NCBI GenBank assembly: GCA_037176905.1
Contig: JBBBWG010009734.1
Coordinates: 1 to 22,515 of the forward strand
Length of the DNA stretch: 22,515 nucleotides
Source: Azolla pinnata
Taxonomy: Eukaryota > Streptophyta > Polypodiopsida > Salviniales > Salviniaceae
Direction: 5' to 3'
Shown: positions 1-9,299 of the stretch, piece after piece
Layout: the number at the start of each line of letters is the position of its first letter
Numbering within the stretch: position 1 is the first letter of the stretch
Notes under the pieces: generated by a model
Database searches by the model: none
The model's input: the letters and a program-made list of their open reading frames with translations, nothing else
What the model was told of the DNA's origin: nothing
Translations under genes and position numbers: made by a program

Positions 1-1
1 A

Positions 2-348
2 TTCCGGCATATTACAAATATGGCCCGTCCAGCTATGGACAGTGTGAACACGGCCATTAGATGCCCGTTTTCGACAGAACCTTGTGCATCCACGTCTATT
101 CCAGATCGAGTATTTCCGCCGTCACCTCCCGTCTACCTTGCAGTAGAACCAGAATATGAAGTTCAATCTATTTTGGATTAAAAAATCATGCGCAATAAGT
201 TATATTATCTTGTGGATTGGCTTAGGTACACGCCTAATAATCGAACATGGGAAGCTCCTAAGAATGTTGCCAAGGCTCCTCAACTCTTAAGAGGAATTCC
301 ATCAAGCTTATCCTCATAAGCAAGGTCCTTCCTCAGGTGTTGCAACTC
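2..348 (+). pseudogene. Ty3/gypsy pol 3' end with chromodomain (interrupted)
   Basis: Reading from base 2 gives the C-terminus of a retrotransposon polyprotein. A proline-rich linker is followed by a chromodomain-like stretch: EPEYEVQSILD, then NKLYYLVDW, then NRTWEAPKNV and APQLL. This is the pattern of chromodomains at the end of chromovirus integrases, which in that family help target integration to chromatin. Two lesions are visible: an in-frame TAA at 179-181 in the middle of the chromodomain, and an apparent one-base insertion near 290-294 that shifts the last part into another frame. In the shifted frame the coding pattern stays open up to 348, where the CACTA element begins, and it resumes at 13108 for twelve codons to a TGA at 13146-13148. 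The CACTA element therefore sits inside this pol tail. The upstream integrase lies outside the window. Confidence 0.8.
346..348. repeat. 5' target site duplication CTC
   Basis: CTC directly precedes the CACTA terminus and is repeated at 13108-13110 directly after the 3' terminus. CACTA transposons characteristically make 3-bp duplications. The resumption of the interrupted gypsy frame across the site supports these as the true outer borders. Confidence 0.8.
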
Positions 349-362
349 CACTACAAGGTATT
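349..362 (+). repeat. 5' terminal inverted repeat of CACTA element
   Basis: CACTACAAGGTATT. Twelve bases match the outer 3' end (13096-13107) in inverse; all fourteen match the inner 3' end (11526-11539). The terminal CACTA pentamer is the superfamily hallmark and the presumed cleavage end. Confidence 0.9.
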
Positions 363-414
363 CAACAGTTTTCCGTGAGATTAGCCACGAAAATTCATCT
401 GCTGAAGATCAGAA

Positions 415-1130
415 AAAGACGCGGCAAATTTCGTGGCAAACGACATTCTCGTTTACCGCGAAATTTCTCCGCGATGTTGCCGCAACTTTTTCCGCGACAT
501 TGGCGCGACCTTTTCCGCGAAATTGCCGCGATTTTAGTCGGACCTTTTGCCGCGAGCTTTGCGGCATCTTTGCCGCAAATATTTCTGCAATAATTTACGC
601 GAGCTTTTTCGGTCGTTTTACCACAACTTTTCCGCTCCCTTACCGCGAGTATTTCCGCTACTATTGCAGCAAGATTTTGCGCATTTTGCCGGGGATTTTG
701 CCGCAAGCTTTACTGCCACTTAGCCGCGATAATTGCTGGACATTTGTTGCAACATTGCCACGATGTTTGCCGCGTGCTCTGCTGGAAACTTACCGCGAGC
801 TTTGCTTGATATTTGCTGCACATTTGCCGCACATTTGCCGCAGGATTGCTGCAAACTTGCTGCATGTTTGCTGGATATTTGTTGCATGCATTGCTGGAAA
901 TTTGCAACATGTTTGTGGCAAATTTGTCGTGTTTTTGCTGCGAATTTGCCGCGTGTTTGCTACACAGTTGCCCCATGTATTCCAGCAAATTTGCCGCAAG
1001 TTTGCTGGGAATTTGCCGCGTGTTTGCTGCAAATTTGCCGGTTGTTTGTTGGATATTTGCTGCTTATATTGTTGCAAATTTGCCGCGTGTTTGCTGCAAT
1101 TTTGCCGTGTGTTTGCATCGATTTATCTTG
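415..1130 (+). repeat. 5' subterminal array of 11-bp repeats
   Basis: About 700 bp of degenerate tandem units with core TTTGCYGCRAA or TTTGCCGCGTG. From about 810 to 1125 the units run almost without break at 11-bp spacing, with occasional 12-bp units; the first part (415-720) is looser, with GCCGCGA motifs. In En/Spm elements, subterminal repeats are binding sites of the accessory protein that pairs the ends. By analogy this array is a candidate binding region; that role is inferred. Open frames over this stretch give Cys/Leu-rich periodic peptides and are artefacts of the repeat. Confidence 0.85.
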
Positions 1131-1311
1131 AGTGGGGTATTGACCGTTAATTAGCAATTTAAAAATAAAAATATTTATAATTAGAATTAAATTGTGGATC
1201 TGAAACTAGATTTTGCCAAATATATTACATTGAGTAACAATACAAGGTTAATATTACAAGTTGGAAATTACAATACAAGTTAATACTATACAAGCTAAAC
1301 AAAAAAAAAAT
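1131..1311. other. AT-rich 3' flank of the accessory gene
   Basis: A spacer of about 180 bp between the 5' array and the stop codon of the minus-strand gene. It is AT-rich with imperfect repeats of ATTACAAGTT and ATACAAGTTAAT and an A-run at 1301-1310. On the minus strand it would be the 3' UTR and polyadenylation region. No gene is visible. Confidence 0.5.
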
Positions 1312-2124
1312 CTAAGGGGAAGGACCATATTCACTAGGGTTATTATCATCGTAGATATCTAACCCTAGTGTATGATGACTAGAACCGGGGTCGGTGTAGG
1401 TCGCCTCGGTGTCAGCTGGCGATGATGCGCCGCTTTGCTTTGGGTTCTGCTCCAGTTCCCGAGTGTCCGGTAAATCTTCGGCTGCGCCCTCCAAGTTGGC
1501 ATTGTCGCCCGACAGTTCCCGCTGTATGCCCAAGCCTAGAATTAGTTGGATGTAATACATCCAGGACTCTCGCCGTGGATGTAATCGGCGATACTCCTAG
1601 TCCGGATACGGCCAACGACCAACAAGTTCCATCTACACAAAAACGTTGATCTCTTTTAATTAGGGTTTCAATTAATTAAGTAATCATTTATAGTTTACTA
1701 AAATACTTACAAACTCGGCCCTGAAAGCTGAAGCACCTCCGCTACCCCATGTGACTGCCGACCCTAACCTCATCTGGATCACACGCGCAGCGACATGTCG
1801 AGCAGACCGTTCTGACGCCCTCGTGCTAAAGCTGCGCTCCACTCGGCATCGTGGACGCTTCGGGGCCGCCCACCATCTAATCGTGGCGGTAATCCAGCTG
1901 CCTCCCGGTCTACTACCACCCGAGCAGCTCTCGTGTACCCACTCCGACGGTTCGCGATATGGTGGGACCGATTGTGGACACCATGCCATATATGGTCCCA
2001 TCTCCTCTGGTGGGGGCATGCCACCAAAATGCTCGGTCATCTGATGCTACCATTCTCTCATGGCAGCATGATAACTCCGCCACTGAGCCTCCAAGGTAAC
2101 TGGAAATAACGATCTATCAGCCAT
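1312..2124 (-). pseudogene. CACTA accessory protein gene, two exons, two in-frame stops
   Basis: On the minus strand an ATG at 2124-2122 opens a frame (MADRSLFPVTLEAQW) that runs to a good donor, GTAAGT at 1710-1705. A matching acceptor (TTTTTGTGTAG) precedes 1632. Both junctions are phase 0, giving exon 1 at 2124-1711 (138 codons) and exon 2 at 1632-1312 (107 codons including the TAG stop), about 244 residues. Two in-frame TAG codons (2049-2047 and 1599-1597) break it; both could be CAG-to-TAG changes. Exon 1 has a Met-rich segment followed by PPPEEMGPY and is basic towards its end; the C-terminus is acidic (LEGAAEDLP, DIYDDNN). I recognise no domain. The position, opposite to the transposase gene, suggests the second CACTA gene (TNPA/TNP1 type, which binds subterminal repeats), but that is inference from context. 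Confidence 0.55.
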
Positions 2125-2134
2125 CTATCAGACA

Positions 2135-2575
2135 TCTAAAATTAGGGTTTAGGGTATAGGATTTTTAGCATTCATGTAACTTAGGGTTTAGGGTGGAATT
2201 GCGATTTAGGGTTTTCGGCCAGTTTAGGGTTTCGGACAGTTTAGGGTTTCGGCTAGTTGTGGGTTTTCGTGAAATTAAGGGTTTAGGGTTTCCGCGAGGG
2301 TTTTTGCCAGTTTAGGGTTTCGGCCAGTTTAGGGTTTCCATGAAATTTAGGGTTTAGGGTGGTTTAGGGTTTCGTCCAATTTAGGGTTTTTGCTAGTTCA
2401 GGGTTTCCGCCAATTTAGGGTTTTTGTGAAATTAAGGGTTTTGGGTTTCCGCGCGGGTTTCGGCCAGTTTAGGGTTTCGGCCAGTTCAAAAAATTTAGGT
2501 TTTTCTACCAGATTAGGGTTTCTAGGAATTTAGGGTTTCCAAAAATTTAGGGTAATTTTGGGTTTTTAAACTACG
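2135..2575. repeat. Degenerate telomere-like repeat (TTTAGGG)
   Basis: About twenty TTTAGGG or TTAGGG motifs lie in 440 bp. They are not a pure telomere: most are spaced by TTTCGGCCAG, TTTCCGCCAA or similar, giving an approximate 17-bp unit (TTTAGGGTTTCGGCCAG). On the minus strand these read AAACCCTAA (telo-box), a motif common in plant promoters near the start site. The block starts about 10 bp upstream of the accessory gene ATG, so it is probably its promoter or leader. Confidence 0.85.
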
Positions 2576-2599
2576 TTACGGTTTTTCAACCAAAATTCA

Positions 2600-2990
2600 C
2601 GGATTCACCAAAAATTTGTTGACAAATTTCACTAATACAGCCAAATATACTTAAATTCAAGGCAAACTTCACAAATCCATGACAAATACCACTAATAAAC
2701 GACAAATTTCACCACAAATTTCACCACAAATTTCACCAGAAATTTAACCACAAATTTAACCACAAATTTCACCACAAATTTCACCACAAATTTCACCACA
2801 AATTTAACCACAAATTTCACCATAAATTTGACTAATACAGGAAAATACAACTAAATTAACGACAAATACCACTAATTCCGCACAAATTTCACGACAAATT
2901 TTAGTAGTACAGGCAAACACCACTATATTAACAAGAAATTTCACTAACTCTGCAACAAATTTCGCTAATACAGCTCGATCACCACGAATT
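2600..2990. repeat. 12-bp tandem repeat, consensus CACCACAAATTT
   Basis: Between 2702 and 2829 about ten units of ACCACAAATTTC or ACCACAAATTTA follow at exact 12-bp spacing. Looser copies (GACAAATTTCAC, CTAATACAGG) extend on both sides. The sequence is AT-rich and non-coding, and lies in the spacer between the divergent genes. I know of no function. Confidence 0.85.
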
Positions 2991-3054
2991 TGCCCCCAAA
3001 TTCATGTACTTACTTGCTAATTGGGCTTTTGAGCTAGAGGTGCAGGAGGTGAGC

Positions 3055-3363
3055 AACACAACAATTCGAGCGGAAGCAATAGCAGCAGTAGCAACAGCAA
3101 AGAAGTAGTAGTAGTAGCAGCAACAAAGAAGCAGCAACAGCAGTAGCAACCCAACTGTAGAAGCAGCAACAGAAGCAACAATAGAAGTAGAAGCAGCAGT
3201 AGTAGAAGTAGAAGCAGCAACAACAGCAACAACAAGAACAACAACAACAGAAGCAGCACTAGAAGCAGAAGCAGCAACAACAGCAACAACAACAACAACA
3301 ACAACAACAGCAGCATTAGAAGCAGAAGCAGCAGCAGTAGCAACATCAGCAACAACAACAATA
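3055..3363. repeat. CAR/AAC trinucleotide microsatellite
   Basis: A 300-bp imperfect trinucleotide tract (CAG, CAA, AAG, TAG) with larger sub-units of the type AGAAGCAGCAACAACAGC. It opens a long poly-Leu frame on the minus strand and poly-Asn/Ser or poly-Gln on the plus strand; these are artefacts. It lies 320 bp upstream of the transposase ATG. Confidence 0.9.
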
Positions 3364-3684
3364 GAGTTTGAGAGGGGCGAGCAGTACGGCGAGCAAGGCG
3401 AGCAAAGGAGAGCAGGAGAGCAGGGGCAAGTAGAAGGGAAAAAGAAGAGATAAGGAGGAGCGAGCTAGGGTTTAGAATTTGGGGGAAAAAACACCCCCAT
3501 ATGTTGTTTGCCGCGCAGTTACTGCGTCAGTTGCCGCGAGTTTACCGTGAACCTGCAGAAATACAACCGCGAGATTGCCGCGAAGTTGCCACGTAGTTGC
3601 TGCAACTCAGCCGCGTGTTTGCCGCGAAGTTGCCGCGAATTAGACACAGAGTAGCCGCTCTGTTAACCGTGAAATTGTGCATAA
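3364..3684 (+). promoter_or_regulatory. Probable promoter/leader of the transposase gene
   Basis: A GA-rich strand (3370-3460) is followed by a telo-box-like GCTAGGGTTTAG near 3465, a small hairpin (GGGGG at 3481-3485 with CCCCC at 3494-3498), and about 150 bp of loosely arranged subterminal-type motifs (TTGCCGCGAGTT, TTGCCGCGAAGTTGCC) in the same orientation as the 5' array. The ATG at 3685 follows. No clear TATA box was found. Assignment as promoter and 5' UTR rests on position and purine-rich composition only. Confidence 0.4.
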
Positions 3685-3699
3685 ATGGATGCTGATCCA

Positions 3700-3789
3700 C
3701 ACCACATCAGTTCAGAGTCATCGTCTACCGATGCCGAGGAGTTGCACCACATCAGTTCAGAGTCATCTTCTACCGATGCCGAGGAGTTG
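3700..3789 (+). repeat. 45-bp tandem duplication in transposase exon 1
   Basis: Two units, 3700-3744 and 3745-3789, differ by one base and encode the peptide HHISSESSSTDAEEL twice, just after the start codon. The duplication keeps the frame. It makes a short Ser/Glu-rich N-terminal tail ahead of the zinc-finger-like motif. Confidence 0.95.
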
Positions 3790-4539
3790 CGCAGGACACA
3801 CATCGGCCAATGGGGAGCTCGGACCATTCGATGTAGGTGTGACCGATGCAGTAAAAGATTTAGGCGAGCTCGTCGTGTAGTGCACGATCATATACGGAAA
3901 TGGGGCCCTTGGAATCCTGAAGAATCACCCCATAATGTTCCGCATTACACTATCGCACCGCGGTTGTTACGTGACTACTACAAGCGGGAAAGGGCAAAGG
4001 CTGAAGAAGAAGAGGCACATGTACGACAACGTATGAATGAAATAGTGGATGATCTAGAGGGTTTCCTGGCGCAAGAAGAAGATCCCAATCAACAAATGGA
4101 AGATATGATTGAAGATCTACATCGGCCAGCACGTCGGCAGGATTCTGGACGTCAAGCACGGGAAGGCCTGACTTCCGACTTTTCGACGTTACTACAGGCT
4201 GCTAGAACATCGATTTACGATGGAGCTACATTCTCAGTGCTTCGGGCAGCGATGGAGATCATGAATCTCCAAACATCCTACAGATGGAGTAATGCATCAG
4301 TGGATGCATTGCTAAGTCTCATGGGGAAGATGTTGCCGCAACCCCATCGTCTTCCAGCTACACGCGAAGAGGCAAGGAACCAGATGATCACATTGCATGG
4401 GCTCGACTACATCAGAACCCATGCATGTATCAACGACTGTGTGCTATTCCGAGGTGAATTAGCAGATCTGTTTGAATGCCCCAAGTGTGGAGAGGCCAGA
4501 TATTGACGAGACGTATTATCGCTCCAAGTTCCTCGCAAG

Positions 4540-4833
4540 GTTAGCCTTAAACTTTATTGTTTACAAATTTTCTTTCATGTTTGCCGCTAATATGCAACTG
4601 CATTGCAGTGATTTTGCAGCTAGTTTGTTGCTTCTTTGCAGCAAGTTTGCTGCGAATTTGCCGTGAATTTGCCGCTAATTTGCTGGAATTTTTCCGCGAA
4701 TTTGTTGCTAATTTGCCGCAATTTTGTCGCGAATTTGCAGCCAGTTTACCGCAAATTTATCGCATGTTTGTACTGATTTTGCTGCAACAATCCTAATTTG
4801 CAACATTAATCCCTTCCCCTTTGCAAATTACAG
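4540..4833 (+). repeat. Transposase intron 1, built of 11-bp subterminal repeats
   Basis: The intron is bounded by AAG|GTTAGC and TTACAG|GTACTTC. Splicing joins PRK to VLRHFPV in phase, as in tnp2 proteins. From about 4573 to 4793 the sequence is a run of TTTGCCGCGAA-type units at 11-bp spacing in the same orientation as the 5' subterminal array. The T-rich units may help splice recognition in plants, where introns are U-rich; that is inference. Confidence 0.85.
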
Positions 4834-5349
4834 GTACTTCGACACTTCCCAGTTATTCTGAGACTTCGTATGATGTTCCAATGTCGATCCACCACATCAT
4901 TGATGGATTGGCATGTAACACATCGGAGCCAAGATGGCAAGTGGAGAATACCAGCCGACTCCCCAGCGTGGCAACATATTGATAGTACTTGGCCTGAGTT
5001 TGGAGATGAACTGCGCTACTTGAGGTTGAGATTAGGGATGGACAGAGTTAACCCATTTGGACTTCGAAGCAGCTCATATAGTGTTTGGCCAGTTGTGCTA
5101 GTCAATTACAACCTACCTCCACATATGGCGATCAAGAAAGGTCATATTATGTTAACGCTCCTCATCCCTGGGAAGTACAAGGTCGCAATATGGATGTGTA
5201 CTTGGCACCAGTTGTGGAAGAGCTGCAGATTTTATGGCAAGGGGTTCCAGTAGAAGATATCTGTAGGGCCCATCCCAATCGCCTATTCAACCTTCGAGTA
5301 ATTCTAATGTGGACAATGCATGACTTCCCAGGGTTAGGGCAATGTTCAG

Positions 5350-5444
5350 GTTAAACCTTAAACCCTAAACTGATTTAGATCTCTTCTATGTACAATTAAC
5401 GACATTTCGTAATTACTCTAACACAAGAGATTTTCAACTCACAG
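5350..5444 (+). other. Transposase intron 2 with telo-box
   Basis: A 95-bp intron, GTTAAACC to CTCACAG, splitting a Gly codon (QCS-G-LSTLG). It contains TTAAACCCTAAAC just after the donor and no subterminal repeats. Confidence 0.8.
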
Positions 5445-5677
5445 GTTTATCGACCTTAGGGAACCATGCCTGTCCTAGATGTGGACCATCCCTCGTGTCT
5501 ACACGACCTCCTCACCTCAAACGAGTGATTTATTCAAATCACGATAGATTTCTTCCACCCACGCATCAACGCTACCAACCAATTGAAAACGGCAAAATGA
5601 CAAGATGTGTCAGTATGAAAGAGTGGAAGGAGATGTGGGTGCAAGCTAATGGAGAAGATGTGCCAAGGAAAGTCCAG

Positions 5678-6018
5678 GTAAGAGCGTTTATGTCTAGATT
5701 ATGTCTTTTGCTGCTCATTTGCTGCAAGTTTGCCGCAAATTTGCCGCAATGTTGCCGCGATTTTGCAGCAAAATTGCAGCACCCTTATTGCGAGTTTGCT
5801 GCGAATTTGCCGCGTGTTTGCAGCAACGTTGCTGCGTGTTTGCAGCTACTTTGCCGCAAGTTTACTACAAATTTGCCGCGTTTTTGCAGCAAATTTGCCG
5901 CGTGTTTGCTGCAAGTTTGCCGCGTGTTTGTAACAACTTTGTCGCATGTTTGCTGCATGTTTTGCGCAAATTTGTCACCCTAAAGCCTAACCCGTATCTT
6001 TGTGTTATGTGTGTGCAG
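5678..6018 (+). repeat. Transposase intron 3, built of 11-bp subterminal repeats
   Basis: The donor is CCAG|GTAAGAG and the acceptor GTGTGCAG|GTTGTC. About 270 bp (5705-5975) are TTTGCCGCGTG or TTTGCTGCAAG units at 11-bp spacing, in the same orientation as intron 1 and the 5' array. The splice gives a one-base frame mismatch with the following exon (RLSIFFKLLYWEDL). Either a base has been lost or the true border differs slightly. Confidence 0.8.
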
Positions 6019-8377
6019 GTTGTCAATATTTTTCAAGTTGCTGTATTGGGAGGACCTCAAAATCAACCACTTACTAGACCCAATGCACATCTTCAAGAAT
6101 GTGGCAACGACAGTGTGGGAGCACCTGATGGGCGTCCGAGACTCATTGGCTATTCGGATGGATTTGCAGTGTTGCGGAAAGATGCCAAGTGCATGGCCGG
6201 TGGAGCACAAAAATGGACAAGTGATGTTATCGAGGGCTCCTTGGACCTTGACGAGATAAGAGATGCGAGATGTAAAGGAGATGATCACCACGGTTAGAAC
6301 CCCAACCGGGTATATGCGATGTTTGAGACGTGCGTTCTCCAAACAAAGACGCAAAGGGGTGGAGCAACTCGCGGGTTTGAAGTCCCATGATTGGCATAAG
6401 ATGTAACTACAGGTACGTAATTTGATATGTAGTTGCAGTTATCTCGAAATTTTTTATCAGTTCAGATTTGATGACCCAACTACTAATATTTGACAATTAC
6501 AAATGTTTTCGATAGTTCATTTTGCCGATTAGCGTCTCAAGAATAGCTTGTGAATCGCTCCGACAATGTTTATACAAGCTAGGCGCGCTCGTCCGGTTTG
6601 TACGCGCGAAAGAGGTGGACCCGACAAGTTTAGAGACGGCCCAAGTACAAGCAGTAGAGGAATGACTTCTGGAGGATACCTTTCCGCGATCCATTCTCAG
6701 TAATCAGGTGCATCTGCTAGTTCACATTATCCAGGATATGGCGATATGTGGCCCAGTCTCCAGGAGATGGATGTTTTTCTTGGAGCGTTTCATGAAAACG
6801 TTGAAGGATTTTGTGAGACAGAATGCGCGGCCAAAAGGTAGCATGAGCGAAGGGTGCTTGATCCAGGAAGGCATTGTGTTCATCTCGCAGTATCTACACC
6901 AAGCATATTCGTCGCTGCCCCACCCCTTTTCCATTCGACATTCGCTCTCGATGATGGACGTGAAAGAAGAAGATGGTCCGACCGTCATTCTACAAGGGAT
7001 GGGCCACAGTGTCAATTTAGGGCGTGAGCTTCGTGCGAAGATGAACAACTTCTGTATCCTGAACACGCAAGTTATGAGACCGTGGGTGGACAGGTACAAT
7101 GCAGTCCGGGTTTTTATCGAGAGTGAGCGTGCCCAGATCCGGCGTGAGGTTGGTCGACGTGCACCACTGCCGAGCCACATCATTGAGTTTCCGCCGTCAA
7201 TCACAGCTGAATGGGTGCATGTAGAGATGGACAGATTGGATCAGTCCGAGCATCGTGCAGCCATTACGCAAGATGAGTGGGAATATGCGTGCGGATGCAG
7301 TCCTATGGTACCCTAAACCCTAACCCTAATACCGTCTTAGGGTTAATACTAAAAATGTTCTCATGTCTAAAACAAATCGTTTTATTAATGTTGCAATGCA
7401 CTTATTATAATGCAATTTGTGGGACGACACGCATTACCACACCGAAGCAATTGATCGGAACTGATATACGGCGGACTCTGGAGTGATCGGTATGACGGGG
7501 AGGATGGACATGAGCACGAATATTGTGGAATTATCCAAAACATCATTAAACTTGACTATCAAAGATTCGACGTGTTTGTCTTCAATGTCAGATGGTTTAA
7601 AGATGTTTTAGATAAGTTCCCTCAAGGTTTGATTACTGTAAATGGTAGCGGTTTTACGATGATTGACTCCACGTGGATCTACAGTGCCTCGGAAGGGACC
7701 TTCATCTTGCCATCTCATTGTGAACAGGTAACTGCTCGGTATTAAACATTGCAAAGATTAGGGTTCTAATTATGCTATGCATCCTAAACCCTAACCCCAA
7801 CTGGTATTGTTGCGTCATGCAGGCCATTTTCCAACCAGTAGTGCATAATGAGAGGTGGTGGTACGTGATCCCGATGGCACCACGTACTAAACCACTATTT
7901 CATTCCCTGTTGCCAGAATCAGGGCAGGTCGTAGATGTACATAATTTGCCAATGGACACAGATACGACGTCGGATCAAAGGGACGACAATACAATACACA
8001 CATCTACAGAAGAAGGGACAAGATCATGGGTTGCTGCACAATTGCTCCACATTGATGAAACTCAAATTGAAACTGGGAGTCTACTTGATGCTGACGTAGA
8101 TGATGAGGCTGATCCAGATCTAGCAACAAAATATGCCGAACCTAGCAACAACGATGCTTCCGTCGACTTATGTATCAAGGTATGTTCCGGGGACATGATT
8201 GATATCGATGAATACACTAATATATTCCTCACTATCGATATTGATCCGTTCCTTGTAATTGATTCTTATGCTGACCATAATCCATGAATACATATATTTT
8301 TATTCAATGAAATCCTAGATTTTCTGGTTAAATGCCTATCTTTCCATTAGGGTTGTAATGAAAATTTCCACATTCCT

Positions 8378-8675
8378 ATACAATGTTCCGGCAAGAGCAG
8401 AAGCAAATTTCCATGATGAAATCAACAAAATTGTGGCAACTGCGTGGTAACTTTGCATCCAGGTTGCTGCAAAATTGCGGCAATTTTCCGGTAATTGCGC
8501 GGCAAAGTCGAGGCAAATGAGCTGCAAATGAGCTGCAAATATGCGGCAAATGAGCGATAAATATACGGCAAAGTCGCGGAAACTGCGCGGCTATATTGCG
8601 GCAAAGGTGCAACAACTGACTTATGACAATAAATTTGCCGCGTATTTGCCGCAAGATAGCTGCGTGCTTGCAACA
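8378..8675 (-). repeat. 3' subterminal array (inverse orientation), copy A
   Basis: Units such as GCGGCAAATGAGCTGCAAAT and TTGCGGCAATTTTCC are the reverse complement of the 5' array. They start about 90 bp after the transposase stop codon. A short stretch at 8630-8660 (TTTGCCGCGTATTTGCCGC) is in the opposite sense. The array is copied at 11650-11950. Confidence 0.8.
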
Positions 8676-8689
8676 ACATAGCTACAATA

Positions 8690-9180
8690 TAGAAACAATC
8701 AGGCTCTATCCTTTGTATATGCAAACAAACATGCAAATTCATGTAATTATACATACTCTCATGCATATATATGTGTGCAAACAAATATATCTGCCTATTG
8801 ATTCATATATGGCCATGTTTAATGTATATTCTCTTTTTAATTGGCATATACTAGCATATTGAACGTTATCAGTGTAGATACATGTAGATCCACTTGTAGA
8901 TCAACCATACACGCATATTCTTCTATGTTTGTACAAAGTTGATACATAATTGCATGTAAGTATATATACACATACACATTTTGGTAAACTTTTATATATT
9001 TCATGGGTATTAACATGTATATGTGGTTGCTTATGAACATGTGGATATATACATCTATATTTCTATGTGCTTTACCAATTGTATTGATATACTCCAATTT
9101 AGATTCCAATAAATATATATGAACCTGATTTGCAACATAAGTATATCTTAGAGCAATTGTTTATACCCCTAATTTGTTTG
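8690..9180. other. AT-rich stretch with no gene (copy A)
   Basis: About 490 bp of AT-rich sequence with many short CATATA, ATGCATAT and ACATACA motifs. Apparent ORFs here are Tyr/Ile/His-rich and unsupported. The same sequence recurs at 11990-12470, so it is part of the 3' region of this CACTA family. Confidence 0.7.
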
Positions 9181-9263
9181 AAATGAACTAAAATGAGAGA
9201 TTATCACGCTTGTTGCGGTAATTACGCGGATAAGTCGCGGCAAATTTGCAGCTATTCCACGGT

Positions 9264-9299
9264 AAACTCGCGGCAAAAAAGCAGGTTTGCCGCGAGTTT
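9264..9299. repeat. 14-bp perfect inverted repeat, 8-bp loop
   Basis: AAACTCGCGGCAAA (9264-9277) pairs with TTTGCCGCGAGTTT (9286-9299). The homology of copy A to copy B stops inside this hairpin (9287), and the orientation of the subterminal units flips here from inverse to direct. Confidence 0.9.

Larger units (their letters stand above)
3685..8287 (+). pseudogene. tnp2-type CACTA transposase gene, seven exons, disrupted
   Basis: Exons inferred from homology and splice sites: 3685-4539, 4834-5349, 5445-5677, 6019-6412, 6516-7307, about 7448-7727 and 7823-8287. Exon 1 holds a transposase-associated zinc-finger-like motif (CRCDRCSKRF with HDHIRKWG, residues 50-75) and the tnp2 start (THACINDCVLF, ECPKCGEARY). 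Exon 2 continues with ILRLRMMF, DWHVTHRSQDGKWRIPAD, DRVNPFG, YSVWPVVLVNYNLPP and MDVYLAPVVEEL. Exons 4 and 5 hold LLDPMHIFKNV, GLKSHDWHKM and a DUF4218-like part (VHLLVHIIQDMAICGPVSRRWM). Exons 6 and 7 hold a DUF4216-like part (EYCGIIQNIIKLDY, WWYVIPMAPR) and an acidic tail. This enzyme cuts and joins CACTA ends in the nucleus. Lesions: TGA 4504-4506, frameshift near 5170-5190, a one-base frame mismatch at the exon 3/4 junction, TAA 6257-6259, TAA 6404-6406, TGA 6663-6665. The exon 6 start is unresolved. Confidence 0.9.
8265..9287 (+). repeat. Direct duplication, copy A (transposase tail and 3' UTR)
   Basis: This segment starts CTTATGCTGACCATAA within the last codons of the transposase. It runs through the 3' UTR, a subterminal array and an AT-rich stretch to GCAGGTT. 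It recurs at 11540-12566 with small differences and a few short indels, mostly around the arrays. Copy B begins on the base after the internal CACTA terminus. Confidence 0.95.

Noticed and set aside
415..1130. CRISPR-like array
   Set aside because: The repeats are short, degenerate and contiguous without unique spacers, in a plant transposon.
500..1154. Long Cys/Leu-rich open frames (up to 216 residues) at the 5' end
   Set aside because: They translate the 11-bp repeat array in several frames and on both strands at once; the periodic Cys-rich peptide results from the repeat. Similar frames over introns 1 and 3 and the 3' arrays are rejected for the same reason.
1684..2044. Plus-strand frames over the accessory gene (for example 1751-2044)
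   Set aside because: They are shadows of the minus-strand frame, which has consistent splice sites and a better start; the plus-strand peptides resemble nothing I recognise.
2135..2575. A true telomere or chromosome end
   Set aside because: Units are degenerate and interrupted by non-telomeric spacers, and the block lies inside a transposon, so it is interstitial telomere-like repeat.
3017..3361. Poly-leucine reading frame on the minus strand
   Set aside because: A translation of the CAR/AAC trinucleotide microsatellite, with no start context or conserved sequence.
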